From positions 89,067,845 through 89,131,844 of the forward strand of contig CM019831.1 in NCBI GenBank assembly GCA_009763385.1: a DNA stretch of 64,000 nucleotides, read 5' to 3'. This document shows positions 32,988 to 44,811 of the stretch, piece by piece. Origin of the DNA: Coix lacryma-jobi var. lacryma-jobi (lineage: Eukaryota > Streptophyta > Magnoliopsida > Poales > Poaceae). The stretch's first letter is position 1; each line of letters opens with the position of its first letter. A program made the translations under genes and the position numbers. The notes beneath the pieces were generated by a model that searched no databases, was not told where the DNA came from, and saw only the letters and a list, made by a program, of their open reading frames with translations.

Positions 32988-35900
32988 TGTAACACCTCTG
33001 GTGTTTAGCATGTAATTAACTTGACATATCATCATTATCATCTTTAAGCATCTTGATCATGATTTCATGTGTATGCATTTTGCTAAGTGTATCTTTTTAT
33101 GTGAAGTACCTCTATTGCAAAAACCCTAATTAGCCCACTTCTCTCTACAAGGGCAAAATGGTAATTTCACCTCTGTGACTAGCTTTGTGTAATTCTTGTT
33201 CCTTTGGTGTCTTGAAGTTTTGTTGTGTTGGCCAAAGATCAAAAATCAGAATTTGATTTCAAATCCCTTTACAAAACCCTGATTTTCAAACCCTGGATTT
33301 TAACTTTTTTTTTGTGATTCAAAAATTATTCAAAATTTGGGATTGGTCCAAAAAGCAAAGTTGTAGATCTGTCAAATAGAAACAACTTTGGTATTTACAA
33401 ATTTTCAAGTTGCAGTACAAAGTTTTGAGTTATTTCAAATTCATTCAAACCCCAACTTTTGTTCCCTTTTCAGTTTTCAAAATTAACTTAAAAACTAATG
33501 AGTTTCTGGAAAAGTGTATTATAGCAAAGTTGTAGGTTTTGATAAAAGGAACAACTTTCATATTTGCAGATTTTCAAGTTTCAGTATAAAATCCAAAGTA
33601 ATTTTGAATTGATTCAAATTTTCAAAAGTGTCCCCTTTTCTGATTTCAAATATTGTTCAAAAACTATTTGGATTTTGAAAATGTTCTTATTGACAAAGTT
33701 GTAGATCTCTTTTTTCTGAACAACTTTGATGTTTTGAGTTTTTGTTGCTCAGTTCAATTTTTGAAAGTAGTTTGCAAAATACAAAATCTGCTCAAAGTCA
33801 AAAGCAAGGGCATAGCCCTGTTCCTCTTCCTCCTAGGGACAGGGGGGGGCCCGGCCATGGCGCCCCGCCGGCGTCGCGCGCGCCGCGTGCCTGGCTGCCG
33901 CACCCACGCCCCCGACTTGTCGCCTGCAACCGCACCATCATGCCGCTTCCGCACGCGCGAGCGCTGACTCTCTCCCGTCCCCCACAGTGCCCAGCGAGCC
34001 GCCGCCGCGTGTTCATCGCCGGCGAGCACACGCCCAGGCCCCGGCTGCACGCCGTCCCCTCCGCCAGAGCACAATCGAGTGCGCACGCTCCCGCCGAGCT
34101 TATCCACCCCTCTCCGTGCTCTCTACCGGTCTCTGGCCGCGGTTATAAAAGGGCCGCCGACCGCCGGAGTTCCACACCCCCTCCGCCACCGTCGCCAGCA
34201 CCAGCCAGAGCTCCACTTGCTCAACCTCCTAGCCTAAAAGCTCCGCCGTGATCTCACGCAGCTTCCCCACTCCTCAATTTGGTCGCTACCGCCTCCATTC
34301 GCCCGGCGTAGCTCGCCGTTCCCATCTCCGGCAAGAATCCCGTCGAGGTCGGGATCGTGAAATACTCCCTCTCCGGCTTTGATCATCCTCCACTGACCCC
34401 CGCATCACCTTCCTTACTCCCTTGCGACTCTAACCTCGCCCCTGTGGCCTTGTTTGGTGCTCAGGGTCGTCGGAGCGTCGTTCACCGCCATCCGCCATCC
34501 GCCGGTCACCGTCGACCACCTCCACCGTTCATCCCCTTCCCTCGCCGAGCCGCTCAATCGACGCCGGTGAGCTCCCTGTTGCCTCCCGTGCCCTTGGTTC
34601 CGCCGCGGAGCGCTCGTAGAGCCCGGCGTAATCGCGCCGCCGTCGTCCGGCGATCGCCGGCGTGCGGGAACGAAGCACAGTGCCGTTTTTCTTTTTCTTC
34701 ATACATGTGAATAGTGTTCAGATTTCATCTTTTTGTGTGATTTTCTGTGTTGATCCAAAAATTTTGAAATTTTGATGGTAGACTCTTTACACCTTGAAGT
34801 ATTTTATAAAAATATAAAACTTGACCTTTCTGCAAAAATTTGAAAATGAAAAATCTCCCTTTTAATTAATAAATGATGGTTTTGGATTTTTAGAAAAAGA
34901 TTTATAACTCCAAAATTTATGAGATCACTTTTTGTGAGCTAGTTTTGCCATGACAAGTCTCTGGTGAGATTTTGAAGTCATTTGAAACAAGTTGATTTTT
35001 GGGCATTTATTTTAATTCCTAAATAGTGCCTTTTGTTAATTAATGACTAGATTTAATTGAGCACCTTAATGACCTCCAAAAATTATGAAATTTGTTTTGC
35101 CATCTATTTATACCATAACAAACTTATGTGATTAATTTGGTAATTTTTGGAGCACCTTCATAAAATGACCTTTTTAAATAATTAAGAAAAATAGGAAAAA
35201 TTGATTAGGGTTAGTGTTGAATGCCCTGTGATGTGACTTTTGGATTGATTGATGTTCATAGACCCCTACCCCTCTGGTCTATGATGTTTGTGATGCCTTA
35301 TGATGTTTATGTTTAGGCTTAATAAAAGTTGCTTAATAAAGTTGGCTAATATTGCTAAAAAGGGATAAGTAATCTTTTGTCCACTTTAACCACCACTCAT
35401 ACTTTGCAAAGCTATACTCTAGTTTTATCCTATGCACTTTGTTCATACTAGCATACTCATGTGCATGCATCATTTCATACGTATAGTGACCGAGGAAGAA
35501 GGCCCTGAAGTCGAGGTAGCCACCGAAGGATCTGTCCCCGAGGCAACCCCGAGCCCCGTCAACTGCACTGCTGACCCCGAGCCTGTCCTTTTTGCCATTC
35601 AAGGCAAGCCCCGGTGCATTTAACCCCTTTCCTTGAATTTATAAAATGTTTCCTTAAATGTCTTTCAGTTAAATTATTGCATTAGGTTTATAGGAGTTGA
35701 GTGAAATCCTATCTGATGCATTATCCACCTTGACCATTGATACACCCGATACCTGCTTTTCGAAAACTATTTGCAAAATGCTTAGCAATGCTATATGATA
35801 GATTTGCAATAAAAATGCCAATTTCAAAAGTGTGATCACTTTAAGAATATTTATGGGAATTTCTGGTTTACTCCCACTATTGGCTAAGTATCTGATCCGT

Positions 35901-37077
35901 ACTTAGTCAATGGGAAGGAGAGGTTGTCCTTGCGTACGGTGCCGTCATGTTGTAGTCCGGGACTCAACAGTTGACACCGACCGGGACAGGGTTGAAAAAC
36001 TGACAGGACCTGTACTCTCGGGTTAGAGTCCCGAGGTGCTTGTCGCTGGCTGGAAAAATTAGGGACCACCTGTATGGGGGCCTGCTGACTAAGACTTGCA
36101 ACTATTCACATACTACGGAAAGCTTCGGCTCCGAGGAATCCTTGATTGGACCGACAACCGCGCACAGGGAGTGGAGAGATGGCGGAAGTAGCATGTACCC
36201 ACGTGGGTTAAAGTCCCGGATTGGAGTGGTGTACTGTACTTCCGGGTGGCGTAGGACCGGGCCCAATCTTGGAGGAATCATGGTAGACGAGTTGGCATAT
36301 GCAAGCTTGGGTGCTACATATGCAGTGTGGATAGGGATCCTCAGCTGAGTATTATTTATCCGGATTAACGCTGCTCCTCGGTTATGGAGACTTAGTCACT
36401 GACTGTCAACAGGGAGTGGTTCTCAACTAGGTCTGTTTTTGGAAAGTAAAATGAATCAAGGATTATGATGAAACAAGGAATTTTTGAGTCTTTTCAAAAT
36501 AAGGATAGAAAAAATGCTTTTCTGCAAAATGCTTGAACTTGTTTAAAGCCTTACCTTGACTACCCTAAGCCTCTCATACCTGAGTCTTCACCCTTTTTCT
36601 TTAGTCGGGTAAGTCTTGTTGAGTACCTTTGTACTCAGGGTTCTATTACCCATGTTGCAGGTATGGCAGATTCCTCAGTATGCCTTGGACCCTGCTGTGT
36701 GACTGTTGTTCAGGAAGAGGCCGATGAGGCCGATGAGTGATTATCCACCCTCGGGCTGGGTGAAGTATCTTTAGTTGTTGTCATATGCTACTCTGCCAAC
36801 TCTATCTATTCGAACTATGGTCTGTAATAACTTCACTTTAATTTTATGTTGAACCCTGGTTTGTAAAATTATTGTTATCTAAGTCTTCCGCTATTTACTC
36901 CGATGATATTTGTCAATATGTTCGAGAGATTGTAACTGAATTGTGAGATGATCCTGCGGACATCGGGCACTGATGTAGCCCAGTGGCGAAACCGGTCTTA
37001 ATCTCTTGGCTGTACGGATCGACTGTCAGTGATTGACAATGATCCGTGGGCCATGGGATTAGGGCCGTTATGTCACA
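32988..37077 (+). mobile_element. Tekay 3' LTR
   Basis: 4090 bp, pairing with 23194-27281. It ends GTTATGTCACA and is followed by the CTGGC target duplication (37078-37082). It carries the same TATA box (34144) and the same split acidic ORF (blocks 35432-35603 and 36661-36740). Confidence 0.95.
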
Positions 37078-37240
37078 CTGGCAGCATGGGACAGCGATGA
37101 GCGGAGACTTGCGGGCACGGTGTTGCTTGGGTCGAGGACCTAGGGACACGTGTCGGTGGACGGGGTGCACGGGCGGTGCATCCCCTCTACAGCTTCGGTT
37201 TGGTGGTAGAGCCAGTGAAAAACCATCGGGTGGACGGTTT

Positions 37241-37465
37241 CCAGGTTTGGGCCTCAACACCTGGGCGTGGATGGTTTCTGAGTTTGGCCACAAAACTCAG
37301 GCTGGGGACGATTTCCAGGTTTGGGCCTCAAAACCTGGGTGCTGCGTGTTTTGCTGAGTTTGGGCCACAAAACTCAGGCTTGGTGGGCTGGTTTCCCGGT
37401 TTGGGCCTCAAAACCGGGGGTTGGCTGTGAAGGCTGGTTTCCCGGTTTGGGCCACAAAACCGGGG
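37241..37465 (+). repeat. Covarying hairpin array, Sire1 5' LTR
   Basis: Six units with stems CCAGG/CCTGG, GAG/CTC (decayed), CCAGG/CCTGG, CTGAG/CTCAG, CCCGG/CCGGG and CCCGG/CCGGG. All are extended by TTT/AAA and have alternating loops GGGCCTCA and GGCCACA. Confidence 0.85.
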
Positions 37466-38267
37466 GTGCGATGTCCAGGAAAAGGACGCAGAGCGGTGGC
37501 GGCACGTGGCGGCAATCGGGAGGTTGCGTCGCGGCAACTCTACGAGTTGTGCGGGCGTGGCCGTCGGATCCACCTACCATCGAGTTGGTCCAGAATAACC
37601 TTAGGGTTTAGCTGGTTCGCTCTGTAAATAGTTAGGGCTAGAGTGGGAATTAGGAATAGTTAGAATTAGGATAAGTAGGGGGAGACACCCACCTCCCCAT
37701 CTATCTCAGTCATTTGCTCTTTGCTTCTAGGGTTTCCTGTTCTCCCAATCCCCTGCTATAGCTAGCTGAGATCCGCAGAGAACCATACCTCTGTGTACTG
37801 GAGATTTTGAGGAAGTGAGGCCGTATCCTCATGGTTGTAGCGTGTGGTAGCCACACGGTTGCAGATCGATGTGTTGATTCGCGTTTTGGTTCGTGTTCTT
37901 TGCGTTCTTCATTTCTCCTCATTTTTCTCGTCGCTCGATCTCTCCCTATACTGCGTCTTTGCGAAATCCGTTTGAATCAACTTGTTCGTATTTGAAAAGA
38001 GATCACTTCCACCGAAGGAATTTATCTAACTCCTCACGAACAAGTAGATCGGGTTGATTTCTTTTTCGTGGCGCCTTTCAGTTCATCCTCCTCCCCTTTT
38101 GATTTCCCGGTGTCTGAATTGATTTGAGTGGATGATTTCTTGGGGATAGTCTCCTAACTACTCCATGATCATCCTCTCCAAGTTTGGGAACGTGGGATTT
38201 TGGATTGAATCGATTTGGAGAAGATTTGGGTGAAGGGCGACCAAAATCGCCCTCACTGGAAGTTGGA

Positions 38268-38525
38268 GGACAGTCCGCCGTCCCAGTCGTGGACAGTCCG
38301 CGCGTCGGGGATGAGCCGGACCAGTGGCCCTGTTCTTCGGCTGTTTGGTTTTTGTTTGACCGGCGGACAGTCCACCGTTGATGTTTGTGGATAGTCCAGG
38401 AGACGTCCAACAAGACTTCAGTAGCACTGCTGTTTTGCGTATTCTGCCGGCGGACAGTCCGCCAGTGAACCGCGGACAGTCCAGCCTTGGGCGGACAGTC
38501 CGGGACTCCAGGTCCGGACAGTCTG
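38268..38525 (+). repeat. GCGGACAGTCCGC palindrome array, Sire1 5' LTR
   Basis: About ten copies of a GGACAGTCC core, most with CGG/CCG extensions, lie near the downstream end of the LTR. Confidence 0.85.
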
Positions 38526-38943
38526 GGATCCTGCTGTAGCCTCCAGTTTAGTGCGTTTGCTCTCCCGGCTTGTTCGCTTGGTTTTTGGACTTCTCGTTTG
38601 GCCTTGTAGTTGACCAAGGAATCTCTCTAGGTATCTTTGCTACTTGTTAGCATCGGTATTTGGAGATTTCTCGACGTAGCCGTCTATCTACGTTCAGGAC
38701 TTGGTTTTTGAGGGTCGAACTTGATCTGGTGCTTTTGCCGTTTGGTTTGCTATCGCTTTGTGGTGCCTCGCTCTGATCCTAGGGATCATCCACCCTCTTC
38801 CAAGGGTCGTGGGCATCACGTTTCGATCGAAGCTTTCGGGGGTAGATTTTGGGGACAATAAGCCAAAGTTTCGAGAGAAATTTTTGAGCTCCCATTCACC
38901 CCCCCCTCTGGTCGCCTTGCTATTGCATTCTCGGTCCTTCAAT

Positions 38944-38955
38944 TGGTATCGGAGC
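38944..38955 (+). promoter_or_regulatory. Sire1 primer-binding site
   Basis: TGGTATCGGAGC, tRNA-Met type, two bases after the LTR. Confidence 0.85.
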
Positions 38956-39004
38956 GGGTTAAGGATCTTCCACCTTAGCAGGTTCCAGATCCACAGAAGG
39001 CGAC

Positions 39005-41614
39005 ATGGATCGCGGCGTGGGCAAACCGCCGTACTTTGATGGGATGAACTATGCATATTGGAAGATACGCATGTCGGCCTATCTGCAGAGTTTGGGTGCT
39101 TCCATTTGGGATATTTGCAACTCTGCCGATTACGTTGTCTTTGCTGCTCGTGTGACTCAGCATCAAATCGATGAGCACGATGCCCATAGCCGAGCACGTA
39201 ATGCTCTTTTCTCATGTTTGAGCATGAGTGAGTTTGATCGTGTTTCTCACCTCGCTACGGCTCGGGAGATTTGGGCTACCCTCATGCATTTTCATGAGGG
39301 AACCTCTCAAGTCAAAACCCGACTCTACGAGTCGTTCAAGCGAGAGTATGAGAACTTTTGACATATGCCTGGCGAGAGCATAGAGAGTTTATTCGCTCGC
39401 TTTCAGGTGATTGTCAACAGGATGAGGGCTAACAAGGAGCTGTTGCCTTTCGATGATCATGAGAGGGCTTTGAAGCTTTTGCATACTCTTGATCGGTCGG
39501 AGTTGGATTCCAAAGTTCAGGCGATCATCGAATCACCTAACTATGAGACCCTCACGTGCGACGAGCTCTTCAGTAAGCTCAAGTCCAGTGAGATCGATGC
39601 CATGGCGAGGGCTTCTTATGAAAATCCTTCTGGCCCGTCGATGGCTTTGCTTTCTGGCTCTTCTGCTAATCCCTCTGGAGGCTTTGCTTTGCATTCTCTT
39701 CTTTCTGTCACAGAGGAGCAGTTGGAGTCTTTGGGAGATGACGAGTTGGCTTTGCTTGCCAACCGGTTCTCGTGGTTTCACAACAACCGCATGAACCGTC
39801 GCCGCAAACGAGGACGCTCAGGCTGTTTCGAGTGCGGCGACCCCGACCACTTCATCGCCAACTGTCCCAAGAAGAACAAGCATTCTGGGAAGGGCGATCA
39901 TGGGCACAAGTACGACTCCGGCAAGCGCAAGGAGAAGTACGTCCCCGCAAGGCACAAGCGGAAGGGCGGCTTCAACAAGGAGTACATCAAGACCAAGTAC
40001 TTGGAGAAGGCCCAGGCTGAGCAGTGTGCTTTCTTCGCCACGCTCAGCGACGTCGACAACTCCGCTTCCTCAAGCAACGACGAGTCCGAGAAGAAGAAGA
40101 GGATTGAGGACAAGCTCAACGGTCTCTGCTTCTTCGCTGACAACGAGGGCTTCTGTACCATGGCCCTCGGCAAGGAGGTCAGCGGCGACACTCCTCGGAA
40201 CGACGATGACGACGACACCTCCCAGGTATCTCTGACCCCCAATGAGCTGTCTGCTGAGGTCGAGAAGCTTACTGCCGCCTTGCTTAGTCAGGATAAGCTG
40301 CTTAGGCGTGCCGCTAGAGAGCGCAAGGAGTTTAGGCAGAAGTGGGAGGACACGGTGAGGGAGCTTGAGTTTGCCAAGTCTACCATGGTCGTGTTGGAGG
40401 AGACCGAGTGCGAGATGTGCACCACGCACATGACTGACCTTCTCACTTTGAGAGGTAAGTATGCTGCATTGGTTGGAGAGGTGGATGAGCTCCGGGCTAG
40501 ACCCATGCTGTTGGGTGCGTGCAAGACTTGTCCTGTCTTGCAATCCAAGTTGGCAGAGAAGAATGCCAAGATTGTGTCTCTTGAGAAGGCCAGCTCGGGT
40601 AGCACTTGTGTGTCCAGGTGTGTTTTGTGTGAGGGCCTGGAGATGGAGATAGCCAATGTGAAGCATGACAAGATGCAAACCGAGGAGGAAAACACATACC
40701 TTCGGACCATCTTGTCATGGGTGTCTTGTGGTGAGCCGCAGCTCGGGATGATGATCTCCGAATTCAAGCGAGCTGCTGGAGGTCCTGGTGTAAGTTTTGC
40801 TCCGGGTGTTGATCTTTCTGCTTTTGGGAAGATTGGAGAGTCGAGTGGTCTGAACCCATGTGAGAAGCCCAACTCCACCACTACTCCCAAACTTACCAAG
40901 CTTCCACCCAAAGAGCCTCTCAAGCCTAACACCAAGGATGGGGTGTTTGAAGAACCTCCACGAGCTCCACCCAAGAACCAAGTGTGGCATCCCAAGCCCA
41001 ACCACCTAAAAAACAAGTTGGACACCATGCCACCCATCCAGGAGGAGGTTATGCCACAGAAGGGCAAAGTGATCCATACCCACAACCGTGAGTACCAACA
41101 ACCCCCTTTGAGAGCGGTGAGGTACCATTGTGAGCACTGTGGGCGAGATGGACACTTGAGTGAGTTTTGCTTTTGGCGCAAGAGAGAGGCGTGTCGTGCA
41201 AGGCAGATGAACAACCCGGACATGTACCATCCTTTCCATGATGTACATGTGCCGAATGTTCAGAGGAGAGCTCCGAGGAGAGCTGCTAGGCCCAGAGGTC
41301 CAAAACCTCAAGTTCTCAGGCGTAGGCAGCGGAGAGGACGTGCCCGGCGGGAGCCTGCAGTTGTAGGCTATGGACCCCGTGGCGGTGGCTTTGTAGTTGA
41401 GCATTTTTCCTCAGCGCGTTTTGAGTATCGCGGTGAGCGCTCTTTCCCCAGCGGACAACATTTTCCTCAGCGTGGTGATCGCTCCTCTCGTAGACGTGCT
41501 AGGAATGTTTTTTCTGCTAACCGTTCTTTTGAGCAGTCGGCCCAACACTGGTTTTCCCCTTACTTCACTAACCCCAGTGTTGGACCGTATGCTCACCCTA
41601 TGTCTTTCTATTGA
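39005..41614 (+). pseudogene. gag: Sire1 gag, one nonsense codon
   Basis: A Sirevirus gag of about 869 codons in one frame, interrupted only by TGA at 39359-39361, where Sire2 has CGA. The N-terminal capsid-like region starts MDRGVGKPPYFDG. A first CCHC knuckle (CFECGDPDHFIANC) is near nt 39823. A Lys-rich linker and an acidic segment follow, then a coiled-coil-prone region (VEKLTAALLSQDKLLRRAA). A second CCHC knuckle (CEHCGRDGHLSEFC) is near nt 41130. The C-terminus is Arg-rich and ends QHWFSPYFTNPSVGPYAHP, a tail shared with Sire2. Two knuckles and a long gag fit Sireviruses. The downstream part (from the Met at 39368) would be 749 residues. Confidence 0.9.
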
Positions 41615-41628
41615 TGTAGGTAAAACGA

Positions 41629-44600
41629 TTGGAGAACGTTTGGTTGGTGGATTCCGGTTGCTCGAGGCACATGACCGGAAACGCCAAGTGGTTCTCCAGT
41701 CTTAGTCCGGTCGCCGGAAAGGAGTTTATCACCTTCGGCGACAATAGCAAACGTAAGGTTTTGTCTCATGGGTCGGTGCGAGTTAATGAGCATTTTGTTT
41801 TGCGCGATGTTGCTCTTGTTTCTAACTTGCATTTTAACCTTCTTTCTGTTTCGCAACTTTTTGATGATGACTATGAGATTCATTTTAAACCAAATCTCAG
41901 TCGCATTTTGGATCCTCAGGGCAATCTTGTATGTGTGATTTCGTCCTTTGGAAAAGTCTTTCGTGCGGATTTCTCGGAGTCATTTGGAATTTTTCGTTGT
42001 CTTTTGGCTGGACCTTCCTCCTCTGATCTTTGGAAGTGGCATAGGAGACTAGGTCACCTGAGCTTCGACTTGCTTGCAAGACTTAGCTCACTTGGCTTAA
42101 TCTGAGGATTCCCCAAGTTGTCCATGGAGAAGGATCTTGTTTGCCATTCTTGTAGACATGGGAAGATGGTAGCCGCTCCCCACCATCCAGTGACTCAGGT
42201 CATGACTAAGCGCCCTGGAGAGCTTTTGCACATGGACCTTGTTGGTCCGGCTCGGGTGAGCTCGGTTGGGGGGAAGTGGTATGTGCTTGTTGTTGTTGAT
42301 GACTTTTCGAGATATTCGTGGTTCTTCTTTTTAGCTGAGAAGACCGAGACTTTCTCCTTTGCTCGCAATTTGATTTTGCGTCTTCAGAACGAGTTCCCTT
42401 TGAACTCGATGCGAGCTATTAGGAGTGATAATGGTTCCGAATTCAAGAATTTGGATTTTGAGAAGTTTTGTAACTCTTTGGGTTTAGAGCATCAGTTTTC
42501 TTCCCCCTACACACCGCCACAGAATGGTGTTGTAGAGAGGAAGAATCAGACCCTTGTAGAGATGGCCAGGACGATGCTCGATGAGCATAGGACTCCTAGG
42601 CGATATTGGGCCGAAGCTATGAGCACTGCATGCTACATTTCAAATCGCATTTTTCTCCAAGCTTTCTTGAAAAAGACTTCTTATGAGTTGCATTTTGGAA
42701 AACTGCCCAAGGTGAGTTATTTTCGAGTTTTTGGTTGCCATTGTTTTATACTCAAAAAGGGCAACTTGGACAAATTTGAGTCTCGTTCTTCTGACGGTGT
42801 GTTTTTGGGTTATGGCACTCACACTCGAGCTTATCATGTACTTAACCTTGACACTAACCGAGTCATGGAGACATCCGATGTCACCTTCGACGAGACCATG
42901 GTTTGTCCTTCTTCTCGCTTTGAGCGTGCAGGTGATCACGAGGTTGGCGAGCCTCTTTTCGATGATGAAGAAGAAGGTGCTGAAGGGATAGATGACCCAG
43001 CACCTCCTCCACCTGCTGTGCCGCAACGAGCGGCTTCTACGACGACTCACGGCCCCGACACATCTTCTTCCTGGGGGCCGTGGGATGTGCCACCTCGAGC
43101 GGTACCCTTTGTACCCGAGGAGGCACCTGCTGCTATTGAGGGGGAGGCCACTTCGGCAAGGGAGGCACAACGACACATTCAGCGCCAGCACCCGCCTCAA
43201 CAGATGATCGGCAGCATCGACGAACGCGTCACCCGGTCAAGGCAAATCTCTCACTTTGCTCATTCTGCATTTGTTGCTGATTTTGAACCCCGGGATGTTG
43301 GACACGCTTTGACGGATCCAGATTGGGTCAATGCCATGCATGAGGAGCTTGAGAACTTTGAGAGAAATCGGGTTTGGGTTCTAGTGTCTCCACCTTCTGA
43401 GTGTCACCCAATTGGGACAAAATGGGTTTTCAAAAACAAACAGGGAGAAGATGACCATGTTGTGAGAAACAAGGCCAGACTCGTAGCCCAGGGATATATT
43501 CAGAAGGAGGGGATAGACTATGAGGAGACTTTTGCTCCTGTAGCACGTTTGGAGGCTATTAGGATACTCTTGGCTTTTGCTGCATCCAAAGGTTTCAAAA
43601 ATTTTCAAATGGATGTCAAGAGTGCCTTCTTAAACGGCTACATAGAAGAGGAGGTGTATGTTAGACAACCCCCTAGTTTCGAAAATCCCAAGTGTCCAAA
43701 CCATGTCTTTAAACTTCACAAAGCTTTGTATGGTTTGAAACAAGCCCCTAGAGCCTGGTATGATAGGTTGAAAACCTTTTTGCTTGCTAAGGGTTTTAAA
43801 ATGGGATGTGTAGATAAAACGCTCTTTCTCCTCAAGCAAGGCACTGATACTCTCTTGGTCCAAATTTACATGGATGATATCATTTTCGGTGGTTCTTCTC
43901 ACGCTTTAGTTGCCAAGTTTGCAGATACTATGAATAGGGAGTTTGAGATGAGCATGATGGGCGAGCTGACGTTTTTCCTTGGGATGCAAATCAAGCAATC
44001 CCGGGAGGGAACGTTCGTGCACCAGGGTAAGTATACCAGAGACATTCTGAAGAAGTTCGATATGGGTGAGGCCAAGCCTCTTCCAACACCCATGTCGACC
44101 ACGATGGCCCTGGATGCGGACAAGGAGGGAGAAGTAGTGGACCAGAAGGAGTACCGGAGTATGATCGGGTCGCTGCTGTACCTGACGGCGACACGCCCGG
44201 ACATCCAGTTCGCGGTGTGTCTGTGCGCGCGATTTCAGTCGTCGCCGCGCACTTCTCACTGTCAGGCGGTCAAGCGCATAATGAGGTACTTATCCTTCAC
44301 TCCAGAATTTGGGATTTGGTATTCTGCTTCCTCCACCCTCTCGCTTTGCGGTTATTCTGATGCCAATTTTGCTGGTTGCCGTATTGATCGCAAGTCCACT
44401 TCTGGGACTTGCCAGTTTATTGGTTCTTCTCTTGTATCGTGGTCTTCTCGCAAGCAGTCTAGTGTCGCCCAGTCTACCACAGAGGCTGAGTATGTTGCTG
44501 CGGCTAGCTGCTGTTCCCAGTTACTCTGGATGATGGCCACTTTGCGTGATTTCGGTCTGAGCTTTTCTCGTGTTCCATTGCTTTGTGACAGCACGAGTGC

Positions 44601-44811
44601 TATTAGCGTTGCTAAGAACCCCGTGCTGCACTCGAAGACCAAACACATTGATGTGCGCTTTCATTTTCTGCGAGACCACTATGAGAAGGGTGATATCGAC
44701 CTTCGCCATGTCGATACTCATCATCAGTTGGCTGATATTTTCACCAAGCCTTTGGACCAATCAACTTTTGCTAGGTTGAGAGGTGAGCTTGGTGTGTGTT
44801 TCCCCTTTTAG
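41629..44811 (+). pseudogene. pol: Sire1 pol: protease, integrase, RT, RNase H, one nonsense codon
   Basis: About 1060 codons in one frame, broken only by TGA at 42103-42105 (CGA in Sire2). Domains in copia order: protease (WLVDSGCSRHMTG, residue 8); GAG-pre-integrase zinc motif (WHRRLGH...CHSCRHGK, about 137-178); integrase core with Asp in MDLVG near 202, Asp in RSDNGSEF near 267 and Glu in VVERKN near 303; reverse transcriptase (FQMDVKSAFLNGYI, LYGLKQAPRAWY, catalytic YMDDIIFG near 748); RNase H (GYSDANFAG near 907, then DIFTKPLD). The frame is offset by -1 from gag. The ORF begins after a TAG at 41617-41619 and has no ATG near its start. All catalytic motifs are intact. Confidence 0.92.

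Larger units (their letters stand above)
37083..38941 (+). mobile_element. Sire1 5' LTR, part 2
   Basis: The continuation of the LTR begun at 22962. It ends GGTCCTTCA and is followed by a primer-binding site. The two parts together are about 2.09 kb, like the 3' LTR (2086 bp). Confidence 0.92.
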
